Source of the DNA: Lactobacillus sp. LL6
Lineage (GTDB): Bacteria > Bacillota > Bacilli > Lactobacillales > Lactobacillaceae
DNA length: 64,000 nucleotides
Direction: 5' to 3'
NCBI RefSeq assembly: GCF_007570935.1
Contig: NZ_VLLR01000001.1
Location: forward strand, 1,674,001-1,738,000
Shown: positions 1-10,448 of the stretch, piece after piece
Layout of the letters: the number at the start of each line of letters is the position of its first letter
Position numbering within the stretch: position 1 is the first letter of the stretch
The notes under the pieces: generated by a model
What the model was told of the DNA's origin: nothing
What the model saw: the letters and a program-made list of their open reading frames with translations, nothing else
Database searches by the model: none
Translations under genes and position numbers: made by a program

Positions 1-292
1 CTACATCAGTTGAAGTAAGACCAAAGTGGACCCACTTCTTTTCATCGCCTAAGCTTTCTGAAACAGTTCTAGTAAAAGCCACTACATCATGATGAGTAAT
101 TTCTTCAAGTTCTGCCACACGTTCAACTGTAAAACTTGCATTTTTTGCAATTTTTTCTGCATCTGCTTCTGGAACTTCCCCAAGGCTAGCCCAAGCATTA
201 GTTGCTGCAATTTCAACCTTAAGCCAAGCAGCATATTTATTTTCAAGTGACCAAATTTTGCCCATTTCAGGACGAGTATAACGTTCTAACAT
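1..292 (-). CDS. purB: Adenylosuccinate lyase, N-terminal part (cut by window edge)
   Basis: About 97 codons read from an ATG at 292 leftward off the window edge. The protein begins [20 protein letters not shown] and continues through [20 protein letters not shown] to HFGLTSTDV, the conserved N-terminal signature of PurB. The enzyme splits SAICAR and adenylosuccinate, releasing fumarate, in purine synthesis. The start lies 3 bases after the purA stop, so the two genes form a purA-purB operon covering both steps from IMP to AMP. Only the first quarter is visible, so integrity of the rest cannot be judged. Confidence 0.95.
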   Translation of the reverse strand, partial: MLERYTRPEMGKIWSLENKYAAWLKVEIAATNAWASLGEVPEADAEKIAKNASFTVERVAELEEITHHDVVAFTRTVSESLGDEKKWVHFGLTSTDV

Positions 293-295
293 AAA

Positions 296-1606
<1,311 letters not shown>

Positions 1607-1627
1607 TCAATAATTGTTACATATGAT

Positions 1628-1655
1628 ATTCTAGCAATAATTATTAGAATGTCAA
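1628..1655 (-). promoter_or_regulatory. purA promoter
   Basis: Read on the minus strand: TTGACA (1650-1655), a 16-base spacer, then TAGAAT (1628-1633), one mismatch from consensus. It lies about 45 bases before the purA start. Confidence 0.7.
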
Positions 1656-1659
1656 TGTA

Positions 1660-1704
1660 AAAAGCGAATCATTTTTATTTAATTCAAAAATATAGTTCGC
1701 TTTT
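1660..1704. promoter_or_regulatory. Inverted PurBox pair between purA and guaC
   Basis: AAAAGCGAATCAT (1660-1672) faces ATAGTTCGCTTTT (1692-1704), giving a perfect 9-bp inverted repeat with converging GCGAA cores. The Bacillus PurBox is AWWWCCGAACWWT; the right arm matches at 12 of 13 positions on its own strand, the left arm less well. Boxes in inverted orientation about 16-19 bp apart are the usual PurR operator layout. The pair lies between the -35 boxes of the two divergent promoters, so one bound PurR could act on both. PurR itself is not in the window. Confidence 0.65.
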
Positions 1705-1708
1705 ATTG

Positions 1709-1737
1709 TTGACAAAAAGATGATTCTCTTTTATATT
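1709..1737 (+). promoter_or_regulatory. guaC promoter
   Basis: TTGACA (1709-1714), 17-base spacer, TATATT (1732-1737). A near-consensus promoter starting directly after the right PurBox arm. Confidence 0.8.
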
Positions 1738-1781
1738 ATCTTTGTTTCGAAAACTTCACGATATTTAAGGAGAATATTACA

Positions 1782-2774
1782 GTGAGCAATTATTTTAGTA
1801 TGGAAGCCTTTGACTATGATGATATTCAATTAGTTCCTAATAAAGGCATTATCAAAAGTCGCCATGATGCAGATACAAGTATTAAGTTTGGAAGCCGAAC
1901 ATTTAAAATTCCAGTTGTACCTGCCAACATGGAAAGTGTTATTGATGAAAAACTCGCTACTTGGCTAGCTCAAAATGGCTATTACTATGTAATGCATCGT
2001 TTTCAACCTGAAACAAGATTAGATTTTATTAAACGAATGCATAAAAAGGGACTTTTTGCTTCAATTTCTGTTGGAATCAAAGATAGCGAATATGATTTTA
2101 TCGATAGCCTTGCAAAAGAAAATGTAATTCCAGAATACATTACTATTGATGTTGCCCACGGTCACTCTACCTATGTAATTGATATGATTCATTACATTAA
2201 GGAAAAACTTTCAGAGAGTTTTTTAACTGCTGGAAACGTTGCTACTCCTGAAGCAGTACGCGAATTAGAACAAGAAGGTGCAGATGCTACTAAAGTCGGA
2301 GTTGGTCCTGGTAAAGCTTGCATCACAAAACTTAAGACTGGATTTGGAACTGGCGGTTGGCAACTTGCAGCACTTAGAATGTGTTCAAAAGTTGCAACTA
2401 AGCCTTTAATTGCTGATGGTGGAATTCGTCATAATGGAGACATTGCAAAATCTGTCCGTTTTGGTGCAACTATGGTTATGATTGGATCAATGCTTGCAGG
2501 TCATGAAGAATCCCCAGGCAATATTATTAAGATAGACGGCAAAACTTACAAACAATATTGGGGATCAGCTTCTGAAGTGCAAAAGGGAGCCTATGGCAAC
2601 GTTGAAGGTAAGCAAATGCTTGTACCTTATCGCGGATCAATTAGTGATACTTTAATTGAAATGCAGCAAGACTTACAATCTTCTATCTCTTATGCAGGTG
2701 GACGCGATTTAAACGCAATCAAGCTGGTAGATTATGTAATTGTGAAAAATACGATTATGAATGGGGATTATTAA
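1782..2774 (+). CDS. guaC: GMP reductase
   Basis: A 330-residue protein of the IMPDH/GMPR family. The short length and lack of CBS domains fit GMP reductase of the bacterial GuaC type rather than IMP dehydrogenase. The catalytic cysteine is Cys180 in [20 protein letters not shown], and the phosphate-binding [15 protein letters not shown] follows. It turns GMP into IMP with NADPH, returning guanine nucleotides to the branch point that purA uses, which fits the shared regulatory region. The start is GTG at 1782 with AAGGAG ten bases upstream. A terminator follows at 2867. Confidence 0.95.
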   Translation: MSNYFSMEAFDYDDIQLVPNKGIIKSRHDADTSIKFGSRTFKIPVVPANMESVIDEKLATWLAQNGYYYVMHRFQPETRLDFIKRMHKKGLFASISVGIKDSEYDFIDSLAKENVIPEYITIDVAHGHSTYVIDMIHYIKEKLSESFLTAGNVATPEAVRELEQEGADATKVGVGPGKACITKLKTGFGTGGWQLAALRMCSKVATKPLIADGGIRHNGDIAKSVRFGATMVMIGSMLAGHEESPGNIIKIDGKTYKQYWGSASEVQKGAYGNVEGKQMLVPYRGSISDTLIEMQQDLQSSISYAGGRDLNAIKLVDYVIVKNTIMNGDY

Positions 2775-2866
2775 TTTGTGAAGATTTAATGACCAATTTT
2801 TAACCATTTCATTAAATAACAAAAAATAATATAGTATTAAAAAGCAAAATTCGATACAATATCATA

Positions 2867-2904
2867 GCTTGGGATTGTTAGGTAGTCAGTCCCAAGCATT
2901 TTTT
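2867..2904 (+). terminator. guaC terminator
   Basis: GCTTGGGA (2867-2874) pairs with TCCCAAGC (2890-2897), followed by seven T residues. Confidence 0.85.
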
Positions 2905-2926
2905 TGCAATTTTTCCAAATTTTTTC

Positions 2927-2954
2927 GTGACAGTAGGAAAATTTATGTTATACT
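2927..2954 (+). promoter_or_regulatory. tRNA promoter
   Basis: GTGACA (2927-2932), 16-base spacer, TATACT (2949-2954), ending 19 bases before the tRNA-Arg gene. Confidence 0.6.
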
Positions 2955-2973
2955 ATTGTAGTTGATAAATAAC

Positions 2974-3047
2974 GCGCCCATAGCGCAACTGGATAGAGTG
3001 TCTGACTACGAATCAGAAGGTTGAAGGTTCAAATCCTTCTGGGCGCA
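2974..3047 (+). tRNA. tRNA-Arg (ACG)
   Basis: A 74-base cloverleaf. The acceptor arms are GCGCCCA and TGGGCGC with discriminator A; the anticodon arm CTGACTACGAATCAG carries anticodon ACG; the T arm contains GGTTCAAATCC. The 3' CCA is not encoded. It is co-transcribed with the tRNA-Pro eight bases downstream. Confidence 0.97.
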
Positions 3048-3055
3048 TTTATTAA

Positions 3056-3129
3056 CGGGAAGTGGCTCAGTTTGGTAGAGCACCTGGTTTGGGACCAGGG
3101 GGTCGCAGGTTCGAATCCTGTCTTCCCGA
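3056..3129 (+). tRNA. tRNA-Pro (TGG)
   Basis: A 74-base cloverleaf with acceptor arms CGGGAAG and CTTCCCG, anticodon arm CTGGTTTGGGACCAG (anticodon TGG) and T arm GGTTCGAATCC. No encoded CCA. A terminator follows directly. Confidence 0.97.
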
Positions 3130-3135
3130 TTTTTT

Positions 3136-3167
3136 AAAGCAAGTACAAAATGTACTTGCTTTTTTTA
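3136..3167 (+). terminator. Terminator of the tRNA pair
   Basis: AAAGCAAGTAC (3136-3146) and GTACTTGCTTT (3152-3162) form an 11-bp stem with a T tract. Confidence 0.9.
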
Positions 3168-3189
3168 TTTTTATCTATTAAAATTAATT

Positions 3190-3466
3190 TCAATAATTAA
3201 AAAGCGATGAAAAGACGAGTAAATAATTCATTCTTTAAGTGAGTTAGCGTTAGTGTGAAGCTAATAGACCCTGAATTATTGAAAAACACTTTGAGCTATT
3301 TCACCGAAAAAACTTAAGTAGGTTGAAACGTTTCCGGCACGTTACCACACCGGTGGGGTATGATTGTACCCTAATAAGTGGTCTAGTAATAGACAATTTG
3401 GGTGGTACCGCGGAAAAAAGCCTTTCGTCCCTAGTAATTCTAGGAGCGAAGGGCTTTTTCTTTACT
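3190..3466 (+). promoter_or_regulatory. T-box leader of asnA, asparagine specifier
   Basis: The T-box core TGGGTGGTACCGCG lies at 3399-3412 and the terminator, a 20-bp near-perfect stem ending in CTTTTTC, at 3415-3464. Stem I begins with GATGAAAAGACGAGTA. The helix AATAATTCA / TGAATTATT sits above a specifier loop whose 3' side reads GAAAAACAC, placing the codon AAC (Asn) at 3285-3287 followed by a purine. Uncharged tRNA-Asn should pair there and prevent termination, so asnA is made when asparagine is short. The match of specifier to downstream enzyme supports the assignment. Confidence 0.93.
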
Positions 3467-3491
3467 CTGAGTAAATTTAGGAGAGATCATT

Positions 3492-4502
3492 ATGGATTTA
3501 ATTTTACCAAAAGACTATAAACCAACATTAACAGTTAGAGATACCGAAGCAGCTATTGTTTTTATTAGAGAAAACTTTCAAGCAATTTTATCAGATAAAT
3601 TAAACCTTCAAAGAATGTCTGCACCGATGTTTGTTGAGCAGGCTACTGGTTTAAATGATAACTTAAACGGTGTCGAACGACCGGTTGCTTTTGACATGAA
3701 AGATATGCCTGAGCAAACTATCGAAGTAGTTCACTCTCTTGCTAAGTGGAAGAGAATGGCTCTTAAAAAGTACGGCTTTGGTATGCATGAAGGCTTATAT
3801 ACTAACATGAATGCAATTCGTCGTGATGAAGATTTGGATAATGTTCACTCAATTTACGTTGACCAATGGGATTGGGAAAAAATTATCAAAAAAGAAGAAC
3901 GCACCGAAGAAACTTTAAAAGCAACAGTTGAAAAGATTTTTGCATCAATTAAAGAAATAGAAAAGGCTGTTACTAAGCGTTATCCTGGTTCCACTTATCG
4001 TCTTCCTGATAAGATCACTTTCATAACTACACAAGAACTTGAAGACCGCTGGCCTGACCTTACACCAGATGAGCGAGAAGATAGAATTGCTAAAGAAGAA
4101 AAAGCAGTCTTTCTTATGAAAATTGGTGATAAATTGAATAGAAGCGGTAAGCCACATGATGGTCGTGCACCTGACTATGATGATTGGTCATTGAATGGTG
4201 ATATTCTATTTTGGTATGAACCTCTTAAAAAGAAACTTGAAATTTCAAGTATGGGAATTCGTGTAAGCGAAGAAAGCTTACGCGAACAATTAAAGAAAGC
4301 TCATTGTGAAGATCGTGCAGAACTACCATTCCACAAGATGCTCTTAAATGGCGAACTTCCATATACTATCGGAGGCGGAATTGGGCAATCTCGCTTATGT
4401 ATGCTTTTATTAGGAAAAGCTCACATTGGTGAAGTTCAAGCAAGTGTTTGGCCTGAAGAAATGATTAAAAAATGTGCTCAAGATAACATTGAATTATTGT
4501 AG
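3492..4502 (+). CDS. asnA: Aspartate--ammonia ligase (asparagine synthetase A)
   Basis: A 336-residue AsnA, a relative of class II aminoacyl-tRNA synthetases. It makes asparagine from aspartate, ammonia and ATP. Characteristic segments are [20 protein letters not shown], the class II-like [18 protein letters not shown] and the C-terminal motif [21 protein letters not shown]. Length matches the family. The start ATG at 3492 has TAGGAGAG upstream. It stands alone behind the Asn T-box and ends at a strong bidirectional terminator. Confidence 0.96.
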   Translation: MDLILPKDYKPTLTVRDTEAAIVFIRENFQAILSDKLNLQRMSAPMFVEQATGLNDNLNGVERPVAFDMKDMPEQTIEVVHSLAKWKRMALKKYGFGMHEGLYTNMNAIRRDEDLDNVHSIYVDQWDWEKIIKKEERTEETLKATVEKIFASIKEIEKAVTKRYPGSTYRLPDKITFITTQELEDRWPDLTPDEREDRIAKEEKAVFLMKIGDKLNRSGKPHDGRAPDYDDWSLNGDILFWYEPLKKKLEISSMGIRVSEESLREQLKKAHCEDRAELPFHKMLLNGELPYTIGGGIGQSRLCMLLLGKAHIGEVQASVWPEEMIKKCAQDNIELL

Positions 4503-4515
4503 AAATGGTTAATTA

Positions 4516-4553
4516 ACTAAAAAAGCTTTGAAATTCATTTCAAAGCTTTTTAT
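4516..4553. terminator. Bidirectional terminator between asnA and the lipoprotein gene
   Basis: AAAAAGCTTTGAAAT pairs with ATTTCAAAGCTTTTT. The stop codon of the minus-strand lipoprotein gene lies within the stem. Confidence 0.85.
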
Positions 4554-5257
4554 TTCACTGTAATATCTCCTTCTTCTGATTTAACTACTAAGACATTCTT
4601 TTCATGTACCTTCTTTTTATATGTTGAACTCGCATAGCTATGACCATTTACACTAATACTGCCTTCTTCAGTTGTTAAATCATAGCCTTTAAAGTTATTA
4701 TCACTAACAGTTACATCGCCTTGTTCAGCTTTAATAGTCATTCCAGATTTTTCTAGAACGTCTTTCAAGCTAACATCCCCTTCTTCTGAACTAACTTGTC
4801 CTCCATTGATTGAAGAATTAGCAATATCAACATCACCTTCCTCAGTATTAAACTGAGCTGTCTTAATTACAATATTATTTACTGCAATATCTCCTTCTTC
4901 TGACTTAAGATCAGCTTGCGTGAGATTAGTGCCCTTGGGGATAGTTATTGTAATTACAGGATTACCTTTACTTGAGCCTTCTTGTTTAATAATTAACTGA
5001 CCATTTTTATTTTCGGTTTTTGGCAAAAATTTCTTACCACCTTGATAGCGAACCTGGTATTTTTTCCCAGTTTTTATAACGATATTACTTGTCTCACTAT
5101 TTACTATCACATTTGAAAATATATTATTATTTAAAACTTTATCAACTTGTTTACCGTCTTCTTTACTACTATTATTGATAATTATTTTTCCACAGCCACA
5201 CAAGCAAATCATTGAAAAGATTCCTAAGATTACTATAAATATTTTTCTAAACTTCAT
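4550..5257 (-). CDS. DUF4097-like lipoprotein with acidic repeats
   Basis: About 235 residues. The start at 5257 (MKFRKIFIVI) is preferred over an ATG 30 bases upstream because AAAGGATGAGAG sits just before it. The N-terminus is a lipoprotein signal ending in LCGC, so the mature protein should be lipid-anchored outside the membrane. The C-terminal two thirds hold six repeats of about 20-25 residues built on [ST]EEGD[IV] followed by a beta-strand, e.g. LKSEEGDIAV, FNTEEGDVDI, VKSEEGDITV. This is the beta-solenoid pattern of DUF4097 adhesin-like domains. The function is unknown. Confidence 0.8.
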   Translation of the reverse strand: MKFRKIFIVILGIFSMICLCGCGKIIINNSSKEDGKQVDKVLNNNIFSNVIVNSETSNIVIKTGKKYQVRYQGGKKFLPKTENKNGQLIIKQEGSSKGNPVITITIPKGTNLTQADLKSEEGDIAVNNIVIKTAQFNTEEGDVDIANSSINGGQVSSEEGDVSLKDVLEKSGMTIKAEQGDVTVSDNNFKGYDLTTEEGSISVNGHSYASSTYKKKVHEKNVLVVKSEEGDITVK

Positions 5258-5295
5258 ACTCTCATCCTTTCTATTTTTCATCTTCATTATAACGA

Positions 5296-5335
5296 AAAAA
5301 TTCCGCTAGCAAACAAATGTTGCTAACGGAATTTT
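5296..5335 (-). terminator. Terminator of the permease gene
   Basis: On the minus strand, TTCCGTTAGCA pairs with TGCTAGCGGAA, followed by T residues. Confidence 0.8.
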
Positions 5336-5346
5336 AATTAGAATAA

Positions 5347-6753
5347 TTATTTTTCGTTTTTTCTTTCTCTTCTTGCAATCCATGACATAATCAATGGTAA
5401 TAAAATGAAACCAAAAATCATCATTGCAATTGCATACCAATTCAATCCAATAAATTGACCTTGAGCATTTACTATACCAAACTGTGCCTTCCAATTATAT
5501 TCTACTAATAAGAATATTACCAAAATAATCGAAAGTACGGGAAAGACAACGTCTGTCCAAACGTTTTTATCAGCTTTTAAGATAATGTCTTTTTCAACGC
5601 CTTTTCCTTGGAAGAATCTAATAACGGCAATTGGCACCACAATAAAGCCTAAAAATCTAACCATTGCACTTAAGGTAATAAGATTAGTCATATTGTATTG
5701 AAAAGCCATTGGAATTAAAATTGCCAAAATTACAGAGATAAAGAAAGTTCTAATTGGGAAATTATTTTTTGTTCTTTTAGTAAGAGATTTCGACATTTGA
5801 TTTTCACGAGCCATCGCTTCAAGAATTCTTGGTGCATTAAAGCTTGAAGCAACATTAATCCCAAACATAGAAACCAAAGCTCCAACCAAAATCACATCCC
5901 GTAAAATTTCATTTTGAAAAATAGCTGCAATCGCTACAACTTGCTTAGTTGTCATTAAAGCCTTAGGATCAAGAATCATTGCAACTGCTACAACACCAAT
6001 ATATACTACCGCAATAACTAAAATAGCCAGTGGTATTGCGCGTGGTAAATTTTTCTCAGGGTCTTTCATATCATCAGATCCAGAAGCTACAGATTCAAAA
6101 CCTGTAAAAGCATAAAATGCTGAAACAATTGCCATTACAAAGCCAGTAGTAGTTAAAGTTGGTACTATCTTATGCCCATTTCGAGTAATAGAATCCACTT
6201 CATTTAAATGACTAGATGCACCACTTACCATCAATAAAACTACTCCAGCCACAATAATTAAAACTAGGGCTGCTAATTTACCAATCGTTGCCAAATTCAT
6301 TACATATTTAACAACTTTTTGCCCAAACAAATTAATAACCGTGATAACTAGCATCAAAATAATAAAACCAATTGTTACTGCCCAGAAATCTTCAGAATTA
6401 CCACCAAAAATTGAAATAGTGGAACGAATAACTCCAACAGCCATTACACCCCAAGCAACACTTGCTGAAAAATATCTCAAGATTCCCATATAAAAACCGA
6501 CTTTTTCACCAAAAGCAGCTTTAGAATATGCATAAGCAGCTCCAGACTTAGTTACATACTTGGCAGCTGCCGCAAAAGAAATTGCTAAAATTGATGCAAA
6601 AATGGCTGCAATTAAATATACAAGAAGTGCTCTTAAACCTGCTTGCTGAACAACACTTCCGGGAGTAAGAAAAATTCCCGAACCAATAATTGCATTAATT
6701 GCTAATAATACTATTGACCAAAAGCCTAACTTGTCACTTTCTTTTTCACTCAT
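5347..6753 (-). CDS. APC-superfamily amino acid permease
   Basis: A 468-residue polytopic membrane protein with about 12 hydrophobic segments. The first helix carries the APC signature NAIIGSGIFLTPG, and FYAFTGFESVASGSDDMKDPEKNLPRAI is the conserved region around helices 6-7. The substrate cannot be read from sequence. It starts 15 bases after a class I amidotransferase/peptidase gene, with AGAAGG before the ATG, so the two are probably one operon. The pairing suggests import of a gamma-glutamyl compound, glutamate or a polyamine-related amino acid (inference). Confidence 0.9.
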   Translation of the reverse strand: MSEKESDKLGFWSIVLLAINAIIGSGIFLTPGSVVQQAGLRALLVYLIAAIFASILAISFAAAAKYVTKSGAAYAYSKAAFGEKVGFYMGILRYFSASVAWGVMAVGVIRSTISIFGGNSEDFWAVTIGFIILMLVITVINLFGQKVVKYVMNLATIGKLAALVLIIVAGVVLLMVSGASSHLNEVDSITRNGHKIVPTLTTTGFVMAIVSAFYAFTGFESVASGSDDMKDPEKNLPRAIPLAILVIAVVYIGVVAVAMILDPKALMTTKQVVAIAAIFQNEILRDVILVGALVSMFGINVASSFNAPRILEAMARENQMSKSLTKRTKNNFPIRTFFISVILAILIPMAFQYNMTNLITLSAMVRFLGFIVVPIAVIRFFQGKGVEKDIILKADKNVWTDVVFPVLSIILVIFLLVEYNWKAQFGIVNAQGQFIGLNWYAIAMMIFGFILLPLIMSWIARRERKNEK

Positions 6754-6768
6754 TTGTTAACCTTCTAT

Positions 6769-7500
6769 TTATTTTGCATTATCAACAACCCATTTAAATA
6801 AATTGTTCATGAATGCTACATTCTTATTCTTGTGGAGCATTTCCGGGTGCCATTGCACTGCTAAAACGCTACCGTTTTTATTTTCTAAACCTTCAATCAC
6901 ACCATCAGGAGCTGTTGCTGTTGCAATTAAATCAGGTGCAACTTCTTTAATTAGTTGATGATGAAAAGAATTGACTCTAAATTCTGTTTTACCAAGAACT
7001 GTTGCAAGTTTGGAATTTTCTTTAACTTTCATACCATGCGTTGGCAAACTAGGAGAGTGCCCTTGCATATGTTTGAGAGTTTCTTCACTTCTATAAGATA
7101 AATCTTGATATAAAGTACCGCCATGAGCAACATTGATAATTTGGGCACCACGACAAATTCCAAGTACTGGAATGCCATTATCTTCTGCTAGTTTAAGGAG
7201 TCTCATATCAAAATGATCACGTTCTGGCCAAGTAGCGCCAATTTTTTGTTTTGGTTCTTCACCATAAAAACGAGGATCTACATCATGTCCACCTGATAAA
7301 ATCAGACCTTGAACATTATCAAGCTGCATTTTTATCACTTCATCATTCTCATTAAATGGAATGATATAAGGTACACCGCCATTTTGTATCACAGAATCAA
7401 CATAATCCTCATTCACATAGCTACGATGGTAGCCTGGAAAAATACCACCATCATCAATAATTACTGAACCAGAAATTCCAATAAGTGGTTTTGTCATCAT
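6769..7500 (-). CDS. Class I glutamine amidotransferase, peptidase C26 (PuuD-like)
   Basis: A 243-residue cytoplasmic hydrolase of the gamma-glutamyl-gamma-aminobutyrate hydrolase family. The nucleophile elbow is GICRGAQIINVAHGGTLYQD with the catalytic Cys, and VQWHPEM supplies His and Glu of the triad. The early segment GLILSGGHDVDPRFYGE is typical of the family. It cleaves gamma-glutamyl amide bonds in related enzymes; the true substrate here is unknown. AAGGAGTGAATA precedes the first of two ATGs. The APC permease gene follows at once. Confidence 0.9.
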   Translation of the reverse strand: MMTKPLIGISGSVIIDDGGIFPGYHRSYVNEDYVDSVIQNGGVPYIIPFNENDEVIKMQLDNVQGLILSGGHDVDPRFYGEEPKQKIGATWPERDHFDMRLLKLAEDNGIPVLGICRGAQIINVAHGGTLYQDLSYRSEETLKHMQGHSPSLPTHGMKVKENSKLATVLGKTEFRVNSFHHQLIKEVAPDLIATATAPDGVIEGLENKNGSVLAVQWHPEMLHKNKNVAFMNNLFKWVVDNAK

Positions 7501-7542
7501 TATTCACTCCTTACTTACTTTTAATACGTAATTATTATATAC

Positions 7543-7569
7543 AAAAAGCTGTCAGAATGACAGCTTTTA
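7543..7569 (-). terminator. Terminator of the AAT-family permease gene
   Basis: AAAAGCTGTCA and TGACAGCTTTT form a near-perfect stem directly after the stop codon at 7573. Confidence 0.85.
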
Positions 7570-7572
7570 GAA

Positions 7573-8955
7573 TTATTTTTTATTTTTATGTTTAACAATG
7601 TAAACGACTGCCGCAATAATTAATACTATTGCACCTACAGCTACTGAAATGCGAGTTTCTGGATTAATAAACATAAAAATCACAATTACTGTAAGCATAA
7701 TTAATGCAAAGTAATTTGAATATGGATATAACGGCAACTTGAATGGATGATTTTCCATTAAATGCGGATTCTTTTTTCTAAAACGAAGTTCTGCAAGTAA
7801 TATTACAAACCATGCAACCATACCTGGAAGAACAGATGAACTATAGACCACTACAAAGACATTTTCAAGAGATTTACTAAAGAATTGTAAAAGCACATTC
7901 AACATAAATCCGATAAAAATTCCGGAAGTAATTCCGATAATAGCACGATCTGGTACAATTCTCTTTGATATATGGCCAAAAACCTTAGGCGCTTCGCCTT
8001 CATGAGCCATCTTATAAAGCATTCTACTTGAAGAGTAAATTCCTGAGTTTGCTCCAGACAAAGCTGCTGTTAAAACAACAAAGTTAATAATTGAAGCAGC
8101 TGCAGTGATGCCCACTTTTGCAAAAGTAGTTACAAATGGTGAACCCATTGTTCCTAACTTATCCCATGGATAAATTGTCACAATAACGAAAATTGCACCA
8201 ACATAGAAAATCAAAATACGCCAAAGTACTGATTTAACACTTTTTACAACTGCTTTTTTAGGGTCAGCAACTTCACCAGCGGATATACCAATTAATTCAA
8301 TTCCTTGATATGAACCTACAATAATAGCCATTGAGAATAAGAAGCCCTTAATTCCTCCAGTAAAGAAACCTCCATGACTCCATAAATTAGAAAAACCGAT
8401 TGGATGACCACCATTACCAAAGCCAAAAAGGATTACCATAAACCCTAAAATGATCATTAAAATAATAGTTACAACCTTAATCATTGCAAACCAAAATTCT
8501 AATGTTGCATATGCTTTAGCACTGGCTAAATTTGCAAGAAGTAAAAATACAATAATAATTATTCCTGCCATCCAATCATTAGTATTAGGCCACCAAAAAC
8601 GTAAATATTCGGTAGTTGCAACAACTTCTGAAATACCTACAACGATATATTGAAAAACATTTGCCCATTCAGCCAAATATCCTGCAATTGGATGAACATG
8701 CTCACTTGCATAATCCGCAAAAGATCCTGTACCAGGATCAACATAGAGCATTTCACCTAGGGCCCTCATTACAATATATAAAATAAGCCCTACAAACATA
8801 TATGCAAGAAGAACTGATGGACCAGTCCACTTAATTGTAGAAGCGGACCCCATGAATAAACCAACACCAATTGCTCCTCCAAGCGAGATCATCTCCATTT
8901 GTCCAGCAGACATTGACCGTTTTAAGGCAGGAGCTTTTCCTTTCTTCTGACTCAA
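7573..8955 (-). CDS. AAT-family amino acid permease
   Basis: About 460 residues with 12 predicted membrane segments. SLGGAIGVGLFMGSASTIKWTGPS and VMRALGEMLYVDP are hallmarks of the amino acid transporter (AAT) branch of the APC superfamily. A longer reading from 8988 exists, but the only good ribosome site, GAAAGGA, sits eight bases before a TTG at 8955 and touches the in-frame ATG at 8964. TTG is therefore the likely start (MSQKKGKAPALKRSMSAGQM). The substrate is not readable. It follows another AAT permease on the same strand. Confidence 0.88.
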   Translation of the reverse strand: MSQKKGKAPALKRSMSAGQMEMISLGGAIGVGLFMGSASTIKWTGPSVLLAYMFVGLILYIVMRALGEMLYVDPGTGSFADYASEHVHPIAGYLAEWANVFQYIVVGISEVVATTEYLRFWWPNTNDWMAGIIIIVFLLLANLASAKAYATLEFWFAMIKVVTIILMIILGFMVILFGFGNGGHPIGFSNLWSHGGFFTGGIKGFLFSMAIIVGSYQGIELIGISAGEVADPKKAVVKSVKSVLWRILIFYVGAIFVIVTIYPWDKLGTMGSPFVTTFAKVGITAAASIINFVVLTAALSGANSGIYSSSRMLYKMAHEGEAPKVFGHISKRIVPDRAIIGITSGIFIGFMLNVLLQFFSKSLENVFVVVYSSSVLPGMVAWFVILLAELRFRKKNPHLMENHPFKLPLYPYSNYFALIMLTVIVIFMFINPETRISVAVGAIVLIIAAVVYIVKHKNKK

Positions 8956-9075
8956 CTCAATCATCCTTTCAAAGCAAACTATTTCCAAGGAAATACTTTA
9001 TCTTCTATTCGTAATCTTATTTTTTAACATTATACATGAAATATGAGAAACTTTTAATATTTTTATTTAGATAAA

Positions 9076-10425
9076 TTAATTTTTATGCTTTTCTACTAAG
9101 CCATAGCATCCCCAAAGAAGTACTACAAAGATTATGGAAATAATTAAAGGCAATCTAGTTGATTCAATAAAGAATAAAATCACTAAAATTACAAAGTAAA
9201 AAATAAGTGTCAACCAACTAGTAATTGGATAACCTGGCATTCTAAAACTACCAAGATTATTTTTATTTGCTTGACGATATTTAATATGAGCCCACATAAT
9301 AATCATCCATACAATAATAAAACAAATAGTTGATACTGTAGAAACAACATCAAAAATTTTGGCAGGCATTAAATAGTTCAAGATAACAATTACAAATAGA
9401 ATTAATGATGAAACAGTTAAGGCATTATTAGGAACTGCCTTATTACTTAATTCTCCAAGTTTTTTGGGAGCATTGCCTCCTCGAGCCAGTGCATAAAGAG
9501 AGCGACTCGTAGAAAATATTGCACTGTTAGTTGCAGACATTGCCGCTGTTAATACCACAAAATTTAAAATACCAGCAGCTCCAACAATCCCAATTGCACC
9601 AAACACTTGCACAAATGGACTAGAAGTTGTTTGAATTTTATTCCAAGGATAAACAGCCATAATAGCAAGCATTGATCCAATATAAAATAGCCCAATTCTA
9701 ACTGGTAAAGTGTTAATAGCTTTAGGAATATCCTTATCAGGGTCAGATGTTTCACCTGCTGTAAGTCCTACAATTTCAACTCCAACAAAAGCAAAAACAA
9801 CCATTTGGAAAGACATCATAAAACCCCAGCCACCAGTTGGGAAAAAGCCACCATGATTAAATAAATTACTTAAAGATACCGGTCTTCCTGCTACGTTGGT
9901 ATGAAGCAAAAGCAAAACTGCCCCAGTCAAAATTAAAGCAATGATTGCAATAACTTTAATCATAGAAAACCAACTTTCAAGTTCTCCAAAAAGCCCAACA
10001 TCTACCATATTAATTAGCATTAATAAAACTACAATAACTAGTGGCCCCACCCATTGAGGAAGCCATGGGAACCAATAACGTAAATATATTCCTGTTGCAG
10101 TTAAATCAGCCATCGCTAAAGTTAGCCAACAAGCCCAATAAATCCAACCTGCAACAAATTCAACTCTATCTCCCAAATACTCTTTAACCGCATCTAAAAA
10201 GGAATGTTTTTCTGTATCTGCTAAAATCAGTTCCCCAAGAGCTCTCATCATGAAAAAAGTAATAATCCCAACAATAAGATATGACAAGATAATTGAAGGG
10301 CCAGCGCTACGAATAGCAGAACCGGAACCTAAGAATAATCCTGTACCAATCGCGCCCCCTATTGCGATCATCGTGACGTGACGACTTTTAAGTCCACGAT
10401 TCAATTTCGTTTTTTTCTCATTCAA
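9076..10425 (-). CDS. AAT-family amino acid permease
   Basis: A 449-residue permease. The N-terminus LKSRHVTMIAIGGAIGTGLFLGSG and the segment FMMRALGELILADTEKHSFLDA mark the AAT family (GABA, proline, lysine and aromatic permeases). About 12 membrane helices are visible. No terminator separates it from the next permease gene, but 120 bases and a possible TATAAT box lie between them. Its own promoter is strong and its leader carries a hairpin ending in T residues, so expression may be set by attenuation (inference). Confidence 0.9.
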   Translation of the reverse strand: MNEKKTKLNRGLKSRHVTMIAIGGAIGTGLFLGSGSAIRSAGPSIILSYLIVGIITFFMMRALGELILADTEKHSFLDAVKEYLGDRVEFVAGWIYWACWLTLAMADLTATGIYLRYWFPWLPQWVGPLVIVVLLMLINMVDVGLFGELESWFSMIKVIAIIALILTGAVLLLLHTNVAGRPVSLSNLFNHGGFFPTGGWGFMMSFQMVVFAFVGVEIVGLTAGETSDPDKDIPKAINTLPVRIGLFYIGSMLAIMAVYPWNKIQTTSSPFVQVFGAIGIVGAAGILNFVVLTAAMSATNSAIFSTSRSLYALARGGNAPKKLGELSNKAVPNNALTVSSLILFVIVILNYLMPAKIFDVVSTVSTICFIIVWMIIMWAHIKYRQANKNNLGSFRMPGYPITSWLTLIFYFVILVILFFIESTRLPLIISIIFVVLLWGCYGLVEKHKN

Positions 10426-10448
10426 AATATTGCGCCTCCCTAAGATAT

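Noticed and set aside
7573-8988. Permease start at ATG 8988 or 8964
   Set aside because: Neither has a ribosome site at usable distance; GAAAGGA is placed for the TTG at 8955.
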